Positions 18,461 through 25,511 of a stretch of DNA of 64,000 bases are shown one piece after another; the stretch's first letter is position 1; each line of letters starts with the position of its first letter. Location of the stretch: contig NZ_JACEFB010000002.1 in the NCBI RefSeq assembly GCF_013694095.1, positions 310,001 through 374,000 on the forward strand. Direction: 5' to 3'. Below the pieces are notes generated by a model that saw only the letters and a list, made by a program, of their open reading frames with translations, made no database searches and had not been told where the DNA came from. This DNA is from Thermogemmata fonticola (GTDB lineage: Bacteria; Planctomycetota; Planctomycetia; Gemmatales; Gemmataceae). Made by a program: the position numbers and the translations under genes.

Positions 18461-19842
18461 CGTCCACCTCCGCCGAAGCCGCCGCGTCCGCCGCTGATTC
18501 CACCTCCTGAACCCCCGCCCATCCCGCCTGCTCCCCCTCCTCCAATGCCCCCTCCGCCGCCTCCGATGCTCCCTCTTCCTCCCGCTCCTCCGCCGCTTCC
18601 ACCGCCGGAGCCACCGACGCCGCCTTTCCCTCCACCTATGCCGCTTCGTCCTCCGCCGCTTCCACCGCCAGAGCCGCCGACACCGCCTTTCCCTCCGCCG
18701 ATATTGCTGCCTCCGCTTTTGCCAGTACCTCCAGTACCGCCAGTGCCACCGCTGGTTTCTGTTCCTGTGGTATCGCCACCGCTGCCATCATCCGGTTTTG
18801 ACTCGACTCCTGAAGGTACGACAGGATCGATCAATGACACAGTGGCGTGGCCAGGGGCTGTCCGGATCGGAATGATTTGGCTGACAGTGCGGTAGATTGG
18901 CTCCTGGGGACGCTGGGGGTCCGTCAATTCAAAGGTCAGGGTGACTCGTACCGCCCGTGGTGGACCAGCGATGCCGCTTCCCGTGGCGCTCATGCCGGAA
19001 CCATCCCACGTGGTGCTCCAGGCGGTGCCGTCGTAGTATTCGAACTGAACGTCCACGATATGGTCGGCCACAAGAGCGGCCTCTTCGTTTTCCCGGTTCG
19101 GGTAGGTCGAATTCCCGATCTGATCTGCGGTGACCCACGGCCGCTCCTCCCGACACAATCCTCCCGTGGCGCTGCGCCAGTACACGATGCGCCGTAGATC
19201 GGAGGATTGCTGACTTTCCGCCACGGCGGTGCCAAGAAGCACGCCCGGTGTGCTCAGCGATGGGGGAACTTGGCTGGCAAAAATCACGAGGCGGGGGGGA
19301 TCATCATCGTAACCGTAGATGCCGGCGTGGAACGGCAGGGTCGGCGCAGGCGCGGAAGACGTGGTCGTACCCGTCATGGTGGGGTCCACCATCCCGGTGT
19401 TCGAGTCCCCGCCGCCTGTATCGGTGCTGCCGCTGGTATCTCCGGTGGTGCCGCTGCCGTCGGTTGTCCCGCTGGTTCCGCCACTACTGAGGCTAGTTCC
19501 GCTGGCGCTACTGAGAGCTTTGGGCGGCAAGGGTCCAAGCGTCTGCGCCAAATCCAAGGCAATGCGGTTGAACACCCCGCGTGCCAGGTCTTCCGTCTGA
19601 GCCATTTCCCGGCTGATCTGGGTTTGAGCCAGCGTCATGTGGAAAGCCAAGTACAAGCCGCCGAGAAGGAACGAGCCGATAAGAGTCGCTACGAGCAATT
19701 CCAGCAAGGTGTAAGCACACCGTTGCTTCCTGGGGACGGGAACCGCGCCAATTCTCCGAGCGAGCAAACGCCAGTTTTCGCCTGAGAAGGGGAGGGGCAC
19801 AAGCGGGTAAGAATGGGCCGGCACGATGGCAAACTGTCTCAT
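18457..19842 (-). CDS. gspJ: Minor pseudopilin GspJ with Gly-rich tail
   Basis: 461 residues. The prepilin segment is RKQRCA then YTLLELLVATLIGSFLLGGL (about 42-66), preceded by an unusually long leader of about 42 residues; the start has a good GGGAGG site. A GspJ-like domain follows (DLARGVFNRIALDLAQTLGP; RRIVYWRSATGGLCREERPW; VQFEYYDGTAW). The final ~110 residues are almost entirely Gly, Ser and Lys, including a near-perfect 21-residue tandem repeat. The residue before cleavage is Ala, not the usual Gly. It overlaps gspI and gspK by 4 bases on each side, so the three are translationally coupled. Confidence 0.88.
   Translation of the reverse strand: MRQFAIVPAHSYPLVPLPFSGENWRLLARRIGAVPVPRKQRCAYTLLELLVATLIGSFLLGGLYLAFHMTLAQTQISREMAQTEDLARGVFNRIALDLAQTLGPLPPKALSSASGTSLSSGGTSGTTDGSGTTGDTSGSTDTGGGDSNTGMVDPTMTGTTTSSAPAPTLPFHAGIYGYDDDPPRLVIFASQVPPSLSTPGVLLGTAVAESQQSSDLRRIVYWRSATGGLCREERPWVTADQIGNSTYPNRENEEAALVADHIVDVQFEYYDGTAWSTTWDGSGMSATGSGIAGPPRAVRVTLTFELTDPQRPQEPIYRTVSQIIPIRTAPGHATVSLIDPVVPSGVESKPDDGSGGDTTGTETSGGTGGTGGTGKSGGSNIGGGKGGVGGSGGGSGGGRSGIGGGKGGVGGSGGGSGGGAGGRGSIGGGGGGIGGGGAGGMGGGSGGGISGGRGGFGGGGR
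18590..18715. repeat. 63-bp tandem repeat inside gspJ
   Basis: Two adjacent 63-bp units (18590-18652 and 18653-18715) are nearly identical, each starting CCGCCGCTTCCACCGCC. They encode the repeated 21-residue Gly-rich block KGGVGGSGGGSGGG plus spacer in the GspJ tail. The length is a multiple of three, so copy-number change would keep the reading frame. Confidence 0.75.
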
Positions 19843-20321
19843 GAACCACCTCCCATCGAGGAACCGCTGGCGGGATCGGGTCGCGTGGCTTCACCCGCCG
19901 TTCCCCACACGCTGGGGTCCAGCATCAATTGACTCAGGGTGATCGTGACGGTTTGTCCCTTGACCTCTCGGCTGACACTCACACTGACCAGATACAGATT
20001 CGGGATGTCATAGTTCTGGACGGTTAGGGTCCAGCTCCAGTTGGCATCGTCTCCGTCAAAGGTGCCGCTGCTGCTTTCCAGGGGGATCGCTCCGCATTCG
20101 ACTTCGGCCAGTTTGGCCTGGGCTAATCGTGTTCCGCGGCTCTGGTGGCGTGCTTCCAGCTCCAGATCGGCTCCCATGTCCACCAAGCGGGCGATCGCCA
20201 CTAGGGCGGTGAGGAAGATGGCCAGGGCCAGAAGCACTTCAATCAAGGACAGGCCAGCTCGTTTCCTCCCCCTGAGACGAGGTTGCAAGATTTCACAGGT
20301 TCTCGTGGCTGCGGACTTCAT
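19839..20321 (-). CDS. gspI: Minor pseudopilin GspI
   Basis: 160 residues. The leader ends KRAG before LSLIEVLLALAIFLTALVAI, with Gly at -1 and Glu at +5 as expected. The downstream segment (QAKLAEVECGAIPLESSSG, WSWTLTVQN, YLVSVSVSREVKGQTVTITL) matches the GspI pattern of LAxxKLxE followed by a short beta domain. GspI nucleates the pseudopilus tip complex with GspJ and GspK. It overlaps gspH and gspJ by 4 bases on each side, which places it in the tight H-I-J-K block. The C-terminal Gly/Ser extension is short. Confidence 0.9.
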   Translation of the reverse strand: MKSAATRTCEILQPRLRGRKRAGLSLIEVLLALAIFLTALVAIARLVDMGADLELEARHQSRGTRLAQAKLAEVECGAIPLESSSGTFDGDDANWSWTLTVQNYDIPNLYLVSVSVSREVKGQTVTITLSQLMLDPSVWGTAGEATRPDPASGSSMGGGS

Positions 20322-20866
20322 GGCCGCCCCCCGCCAGCAGCAGCACCCGGCGGAGTCCGCACCACCGCTGCTGTGCCGGTAATCCCGCGTATCCGTACAT
20401 AAATGGGGGACTGATTCCCTTCACGTACCTCAACGAGCACCTGATCTTCCTTGCAGGTGCCGTCCGGCTTGAGCGTGGCGATGGTGATCCAATCTCCCTC
20501 CTGCACGACTTCGGAGTCCCCGTCCGTTAGGACATGGACGGTGGCTTTGTCCAGTCGGTCCTCGGTGACGCTGGCGTTGAAGGCGGGGGGATCATCTGCT
20601 GGCAAAGCGGCAAACTCCGTCCCGTCCGGCGCGACACGTAGACGGCTGCCGTCACTGGAAACAGCCACACGATACCACTGCCCCCGTTCCATGGCCTTGG
20701 CACGTGCATCCGCAATGCGTGCTCGAACCAAATCGGCGGCTGCCTTCTGACGGGTGTTGGCGTAATTCCCCTCCAGCGTCAGTGTAACTGCCATTCCCAG
20801 GATGAGAATGACAGCCAGTACGACCAGCAACTCCAGGAGAGTGTAACCCTTGCGAGGGATTACCAT
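20318..20866 (-). CDS. gspH: Minor pseudopilin GspH
   Basis: About 182 residues from the ATG at 20864-20866, which puts a short basic leader MVIPRKG directly before YTLLELLVVLAVILILGMAV. An in-frame start 63 bases further upstream (20929) would give an implausibly long leader. Gly is at -1 and Glu at +5. The following KAAADLVRARIADARAKAME and WYRVAVSSDGSRLRVAPDG match the GspH/FimT family, the minor pseudopilin that joins the tip to the GspG shaft. The stop overlaps the gspI start by 4 bases. Confidence 0.88.
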   Translation of the reverse strand: MVIPRKGYTLLELLVVLAVILILGMAVTLTLEGNYANTRQKAAADLVRARIADARAKAMERGQWYRVAVSSDGSRLRVAPDGTEFAALPADDPPAFNASVTEDRLDKATVHVLTDGDSEVVQEGDWITIATLKPDGTCKEDQVLVEVREGNQSPIYVRIRGITGTAAVVRTPPGAAAGGGRP

Positions 20867-20983
20867 AGTTTTTCTTCCGGCACGAGCAGATACGGTCAGG
20901 CGAAGGAACCGCGCAGCCTTGGCTGGCACATTTTCCGAGGTCGTTTTCCCGGACGTTTTCCCTCGGTGTGAATAACACTCGTT

Positions 20984-21421
20984 TTAGCGCAGCGGCCATT
21001 GGAGCGGCGGTTTGTTTATGTTGTGCTGGGGACAGAAGACCACGGGCCGCTCCTTGTAATTCCCCTCCACTTCATCTGTCGTTCGAACCAGTTGCCAGTA
21101 ATACCGTGTGCCCCAAGGGGAAATCAGGCCTTGCGTTCCCTGTTCCAGATAGGGGGCGATGAGGGCAAGTCCCTGCTCCCCTTCCGGCGGCCACTCGCCA
21201 TGCTTGAGATAGTACGTCTTGAGCGCTTGTTCGATCGCCCGCATGTCGTTTTGAGCACGCCCCTCTTTCGCCTCCTCAAGATAGCGGAAGAGGGCAATGC
21301 TGGCGGCCGAGGCCAGAATCACCAGAATGGCCACCACGATAAGTACTTCCAAAAGTGTGAAAGCTCCGCGAAGGTGGTGTCTTCGATTCGTGATGTCTCG
21401 CGTCACCGTGCGTAGCACCAT
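20984..21421 (-). CDS. gspG: Major pseudopilin GspG
   Basis: 145 residues, the normal GspG size. The leader RHHLRGA precedes FTLLEVLIVVAILVILASAA, with Ala at -1 and Glu at +5. The family pattern continues with RAQNDMRAIEQALKTYYLKH and GEWPPEGEQGL, and a C-terminal SPWGTRYYWQL resembling the GspG DPWGxxY loop. GspG polymerises into the pseudopilus shaft that pushes substrates through the secretin. AGGAG lies a suitable distance before the ATG. The gene stands 242 bases after gspF and 117 bases before gspH. Confidence 0.93.
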   Translation of the reverse strand: MVLRTVTRDITNRRHHLRGAFTLLEVLIVVAILVILASAASIALFRYLEEAKEGRAQNDMRAIEQALKTYYLKHGEWPPEGEQGLALIAPYLEQGTQGLISPWGTRYYWQLVRTTDEVEGNYKERPVVFCPQHNINKPPLQWPLR

Positions 21422-21663
21422 GATTGGGGTCTCCTGTCAGACGGAACGTTGCCAATTCCGTGGTACCACCGCTTGGAAGCGGAAGTAGACCACAGCCGGC
21501 TTGAACCTCATCCTTACATACCCGTTATAGCGGTCAGGGGTTTAATCAATTATGAGAATTGCAGGCGAAGGGAGCGAACAGCGGTCTTGGATTCCGGCCA
21601 ACCCAAGTGTCTGGTCAGCTTGGTAAGGGGAGGGAGCCGACGATAGTTCCCTACTGCGATTTT

Positions 21664-22887
21664 TCAGCCCACCGTGCTGCCCATCTTGAAGACCGGCAGA
21701 AGCAGACCCATGACGATGAGCAACGTTACCCCGGCCATGACCAAGAGCATGATTGGTTCAAGCAATTTGACCATCAATTCCAGATTGCGGCTGGTGCGCT
21801 TTTCCAAACCATCGGCAATATCCACGAGCACCGTTTCTAGGCTGTTGGATTCCTCAGCGATGGTAATCATTTCGACGACATCGGGGGGAAAATAACCGCA
21901 GCGCCGCAGAGGATCGGCTAGTTTTTGGCCTGCAGTGACGTTTTCCGCGCTTTTTTCGATCGCTTGAGCCAACACGCGGTTGCCCGTCGAGTCCTTAGCA
22001 ATGTTCAAGGCTTTGAGAATCGGAATACCGTTGTGCAGCAGCGTTCCCAGAATCCGGCAGAAGCGGGACAGCGCGAGAGAAAGAAAGATCGGTCCGAAAA
22101 GTGGCAGGCGGACTTTGAGACGGTCCACGATCAGGCGCCCATTTTCTGTCTTGGCCCAACGGCGGAATAGCACTAAAGCGGTCAGCGCCACGCCGAGCAC
22201 GAGCCACCAGTAATTTTGCAGGAAATGACTGAAGGCCATCAAATACACCGTCAAAGTGGGGAGTTCCCCTTTTTCTTCGAGCTTTTCAAAAATTTTCGCG
22301 AACTTGGGAACGAAGAAGATGACCAGGATGTTGAGGACAGCAAAGCCGGCGACCGCCAGGAACACCGGATAGGCCAGCGCGCCGACGACTTTGGCTTTGA
22401 GATCCTCCTGATGTTCCACGAAATTGGCGATGCGCTTGAGGACGTCCTCTAGGAAACCACCCTCTTGGCCAGCCCGGACCATACCCACGACCAACTCGCT
22501 GAAGACACGGGGGTGAAAGGCCATAGCTTGCGCCAGTCCTGTGCCATCGGCTACCCGGCTGCGCACATCCCGGATCACAGCCTGGAGCGTGGGATTGGTG
22601 CTCTGCTTTTCCAATAGCTCTAGGGAGCGGAGCAGCGGCACGCCGGAACGGAGGAGGTCCGCCATTTGAGAATAGAAGGCCGCCAGTTGCCGCCCTTTGA
22701 CCCGCCGTGCCCAAAGCCCGCCCGTACTCCCCGGACCAGTCGCTTGAGTTTTGGCCAGAGCGATGCGCAGGGGAAATAGACCCCGGCTATCCAGAATTGC
22801 AGCCACTTCCCGCTCGCTGTTGGCTGTCACAATTCCTGTAGCCTTACTGCCGGTCCGGGCTAATGCTTCATAAGTGAAATCAGGCAT
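21664..22887 (-). CDS. gspF: Type II secretion platform protein GspF
   Basis: 407 residues, typical for GspF. It starts MPDFTYEALARTGSKATGIV, the usual GspF opening, and has two repeats of the T2SSF domain: FYSQMADLLRSGVPLLRSLE in the first and FCRILGTLLHNGIPILKALN in the second. Three transmembrane segments are visible near residues 168-190, 215-240 and 375-400. GspF is the inner-membrane platform that couples the GspE motor to pseudopilus assembly. The gene follows gspE by about 90 bases. Its Shine-Dalgarno is weak. Confidence 0.95.
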   Translation of the reverse strand: MPDFTYEALARTGSKATGIVTANSEREVAAILDSRGLFPLRIALAKTQATGPGSTGGLWARRVKGRQLAAFYSQMADLLRSGVPLLRSLELLEKQSTNPTLQAVIRDVRSRVADGTGLAQAMAFHPRVFSELVVGMVRAGQEGGFLEDVLKRIANFVEHQEDLKAKVVGALAYPVFLAVAGFAVLNILVIFFVPKFAKIFEKLEEKGELPTLTVYLMAFSHFLQNYWWLVLGVALTALVLFRRWAKTENGRLIVDRLKVRLPLFGPIFLSLALSRFCRILGTLLHNGIPILKALNIAKDSTGNRVLAQAIEKSAENVTAGQKLADPLRRCGYFPPDVVEMITIAEESNSLETVLVDIADGLEKRTSRNLELMVKLLEPIMLLVMAGVTLLIVMGLLLPVFKMGSTVG

Positions 22888-22977
22888 GGCAGTCTTCGCG
22901 GAATCGGTTCATCAATGCACTAGACGGGCGGAAGCGCTAGATACCTCCACCAGGGGTTCCTAGCTTATCGGCTCAGC

Positions 22978-24810
22978 TCAGGATATATCTCCTGCGGTGG
23001 TTCGGGCTACCTCATCGATGGTAGTCAAACCTTTGAGCACTTTCCGCCAGCCATCCTGGCGCAGAGTGATCATACCGGCTTTGAGGGCTTCCAACCGGAT
23101 GACGCCGGCGTTGACCCGCTGCGTGATCAAGTCGCGGATCACGTCATTGGTGACGAGCAGCTCGAAGATGCCGCTACGCCCCCGATAGCCTGTTTGGCGG
23201 CAGGAGCGGCACCCCGTGCCCTTCCACAATGGCACAGGACCGTCACCGGCATATTGGGTGGCAGCTTCGTATTCTTGGAGTATCTTCGCCAAAGCCGGGG
23301 GGAGATTCACCAAGGCAGATAGACCCGTGTTGCTCTTTTTGCGCAGTGGGAAATCGAGCGGCAATTCCTCCACCGGAAGAGTCGCTACGGTCTTGCAATC
23401 CGGACAGATGGTCCGCACCAGCCGCTGAGCCATCACGCCTTCCACGGTGGAAGAGACCAGGAATGGCTCCACTCCCATATCAATCAGGCGGGTGAAGGCG
23501 CTGGGGGCGTCGTTGGTGTGCAACGTGCTGAAGACCATGTGCCCGGTCAGCGAGGCGTGGATCGCCATTTCCGCAGTTTCCAGGTCGCGAATTTCGCCAA
23601 CAAGGATCACATCCGGGTCATGGCGCAGGATCGCGCGCAAGGCGTTAGCAAACGTTAGCCCGATCTTGGGATGGGTCTGAATCTGACTGATCCCGACCTG
23701 ATTGTATTCCACCGGGTCTTCAACGGTGATGATCTTGAGGGTTTCATCTTTGATTTCATTGAGGGCAGAGTACAGGGTCGTGGATTTACCGGAGCCGGTG
23801 GGACCCGTGACCAGAACGATCCCGTGGGGGCGATCGATTAGTTGCTTGAAGGTGTGATAGGTGTCTGGCAGCATGCCCACGGCGGCCAGGTTGAACTCCA
23901 TGCGTCCTTTGTCCAACAGACGCAAGCAGACTCCTTCGCCGTGGATCATAGGGATGATCGAGACGCGCACGTCGATTTCCCGGCCTTGAACTTTCATCTT
24001 GATGCGGCCATCTTGCGGCAGCCGCTTTTCCGCGATGTTGAGCCGGGCCATGATCTTGATACGGCTGATGATGGCAGCGGCAAAACGATTGATTTCCGGG
24101 GGCAGATTTTGCTCTTGCAACAGACCGTCGATGCGGTACCGGATGCGTAGGCCGTGCTCTTCCGTTTCGATGTGAATGTCGCTGGCCCGTTCGTTGGCGG
24201 CTTCGATGAGAATCTGATTGACCAGGCGCACCACCGACGCTTCCTGAGCCTGTTTGGCCATCTCGCTGTCGTCGGCTTCCAACGCCTCCAGAAACTCAAT
24301 TTCCTCCTGTCTGTCCTTAGCTTCTTCAGCTAAAGCGGCGACCGTGTCCCCACCCACGCCGAAGTATTGCTTGATCAACCGAGCAATTTCCCGCGGCGGA
24401 GCCAGTACCGGCAGAACGTGCAACCCCGTCAGTGTCTGAAATTCGTCGATGGCGTAGGCATCGAACGGATCGCCGGTGGCGACAATCAGCGTGCCATTAT
24501 GCCGGCTGAGGGGCATGAGATTTTTGCGGTGAACCAGGCGTTGCGGCATCTGCTCCAGCAAGCTGCGGTCCACCTGTACCTTGCCTAGGTCCACCAGTTC
24601 CAAGCCCAATTCCTCTGCCAAGACCGGCAAAAGAGTTTCTTCCTTCAGGAAGCCTTTGTCGATGAGCACTTGGTGCGGAGGGTAGTCTGGCGCAGCGGCC
24701 AAGGCTTCCGCCGCACGCCGGAGGTTCTCTTCACTGAGCATGCCCCGCCGGCTGAGCATGGCCAATAATTGATGTTGGCTGGCGCTGGAGGACATCACAC
24801 TGCTAGACAT
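22978..24810 (-). CDS. gspE: Type II secretion ATPase GspE
   Basis: A cytoplasmic secretion ATPase that powers pseudopilus assembly. I choose the ATG at 24808-24810 (610 aa) because GAGGG lies 5 bases upstream; a GTG 48 bases further out (24858) is possible. An N-terminal MshEN/N1E domain (about 10-150) precedes the core. The core has ASDIHIETEEHGLRIRYRID, Walker A GPTGSGKST (about residue 337), the Asp box ITVEDPVEYN, Walker B ILVGEIRDLETA, the His box TGHMVFSTLHTNDA, and a CPDC...CRSC tetracysteine zinc motif (about 470 and 535). All catalytic motifs look intact. It is the first gene of the secretion cluster. Confidence 0.95.
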   Translation of the reverse strand: MSSSVMSSSASQHQLLAMLSRRGMLSEENLRRAAEALAAAPDYPPHQVLIDKGFLKEETLLPVLAEELGLELVDLGKVQVDRSLLEQMPQRLVHRKNLMPLSRHNGTLIVATGDPFDAYAIDEFQTLTGLHVLPVLAPPREIARLIKQYFGVGGDTVAALAEEAKDRQEEIEFLEALEADDSEMAKQAQEASVVRLVNQILIEAANERASDIHIETEEHGLRIRYRIDGLLQEQNLPPEINRFAAAIISRIKIMARLNIAEKRLPQDGRIKMKVQGREIDVRVSIIPMIHGEGVCLRLLDKGRMEFNLAAVGMLPDTYHTFKQLIDRPHGIVLVTGPTGSGKSTTLYSALNEIKDETLKIITVEDPVEYNQVGISQIQTHPKIGLTFANALRAILRHDPDVILVGEIRDLETAEMAIHASLTGHMVFSTLHTNDAPSAFTRLIDMGVEPFLVSSTVEGVMAQRLVRTICPDCKTVATLPVEELPLDFPLRKKSNTGLSALVNLPPALAKILQEYEAATQYAGDGPVPLWKGTGCRSCRQTGYRGRSGIFELLVTNDVIRDLITQRVNAGVIRLEALKAGMITLRQDGWRKVLKGLTTIDEVARTTAGDIS

Positions 24811-25011
24811 GTTACCCTCAAACTCACGCTCTTCCGCGTCCGAGAAGCCGATTGTCACTGCCGACTTGGGCCGATCCCGGCCCGTTTGCGAATCCCATCT
24901 CCGAAGACAACTGCCATCCCGGCTGGGGTGACCCTCTGCCGTCGCGGTTATTCCGCATCTTCCCCCTCGAAACGCTGGGGCTGTCTTTCAGGAATATACC
25001 GCTAGCGTCTC

Positions 25012-25084
25012 GCAAGCGTTTCACAACTTCTCATCTTTTCACGATTTTATTCCCTGAAAGATGAGAACTTGCTGAAACACTTGC
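25012..25084. repeat. Nested inverted repeat between iscX and gspE
   Basis: Outer arms GCAAGCGTTTCA (25012-25023) and TGAAACACTTGC (25073-25084) pair at 11 of 12 positions. Inner arms TTCTCATCTTT (25028-25038) and AAAGATGAGAA (25057-25067) pair perfectly, around an 18-base AT-rich loop. The internal loop is only 4/5 bases. There is no obvious T-tract, so this could be a terminator-like end for hscA-iscX, a leader structure for gspE, or a small mobile-element remnant. Confidence 0.7.
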
Positions 25085-25125
25085 CGATTGAGGATAAGCG
25101 GTAGACGTTCGCCCCATTCCGGAGA

Positions 25126-25347
25126 TCATTTCTTATCTTGGTCACCGTACTCTTCCAGCCATTCCTCGTACCAGGCCATCTGAATAGCTTCGAGGAGCTT
25201 TTCGTTGGACTCGTGGGGCTTCCCTTCAAACCCTTCGAGGTTGAGAACGAACTTGTGCAAGTCGGTGAAGCGGACGGTCAGAGGATTGAGCGTATCATAT
25301 TGCTCGAACAGAAGGCGTCCGATCTCTCGTGCATCGGTCCAAGTCAT
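25126..25347 (-). CDS. iscX: Iron-sulfur assembly protein IscX
   Basis: 73 residues. The sequence begins MTWTDAREIGRLLFEQYD and contains TVRFTDLHKFVLNLEGFEG and SNEKLLEAIQMAWYEEW, the conserved acidic helical IscX (YfhJ) pattern. IscX binds the cysteine desulfurase IscS and iron and modulates Fe-S cluster assembly. The ATG has a GGAGG site. It lies 164 bases after hscA on the same strand, an arrangement like the hscA-fdx-iscX end of the classical isc operon but without fdx. No iscS, iscU, iscA or hscB is seen in the window. Confidence 0.93.
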   Translation of the reverse strand: MTWTDAREIGRLLFEQYDTLNPLTVRFTDLHKFVLNLEGFEGKPHESNEKLLEAIQMAWYEEWLEEYGDQDKK

Positions 25348-25511
25348 GGCTACGTCCTCCGGTTTGGGGTGTGCTGCCTTTGTGTGGGATGAGGTTTGTC
25401 ACGGCATAGGGATGTACCAGATGAGGCCTTGGGTGCTCTCCACAATCCATGCTCAACCACGTTTTACCGGCGCTCGGTCGGTTCTTCTTCCCAGGGTGAG
25501 TGGGCTATCTC

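Noticed and set aside
18449-18895. Pro-rich plus-strand frame of 148 residues
   Set aside because: Antisense of the GspJ Gly-rich tail.
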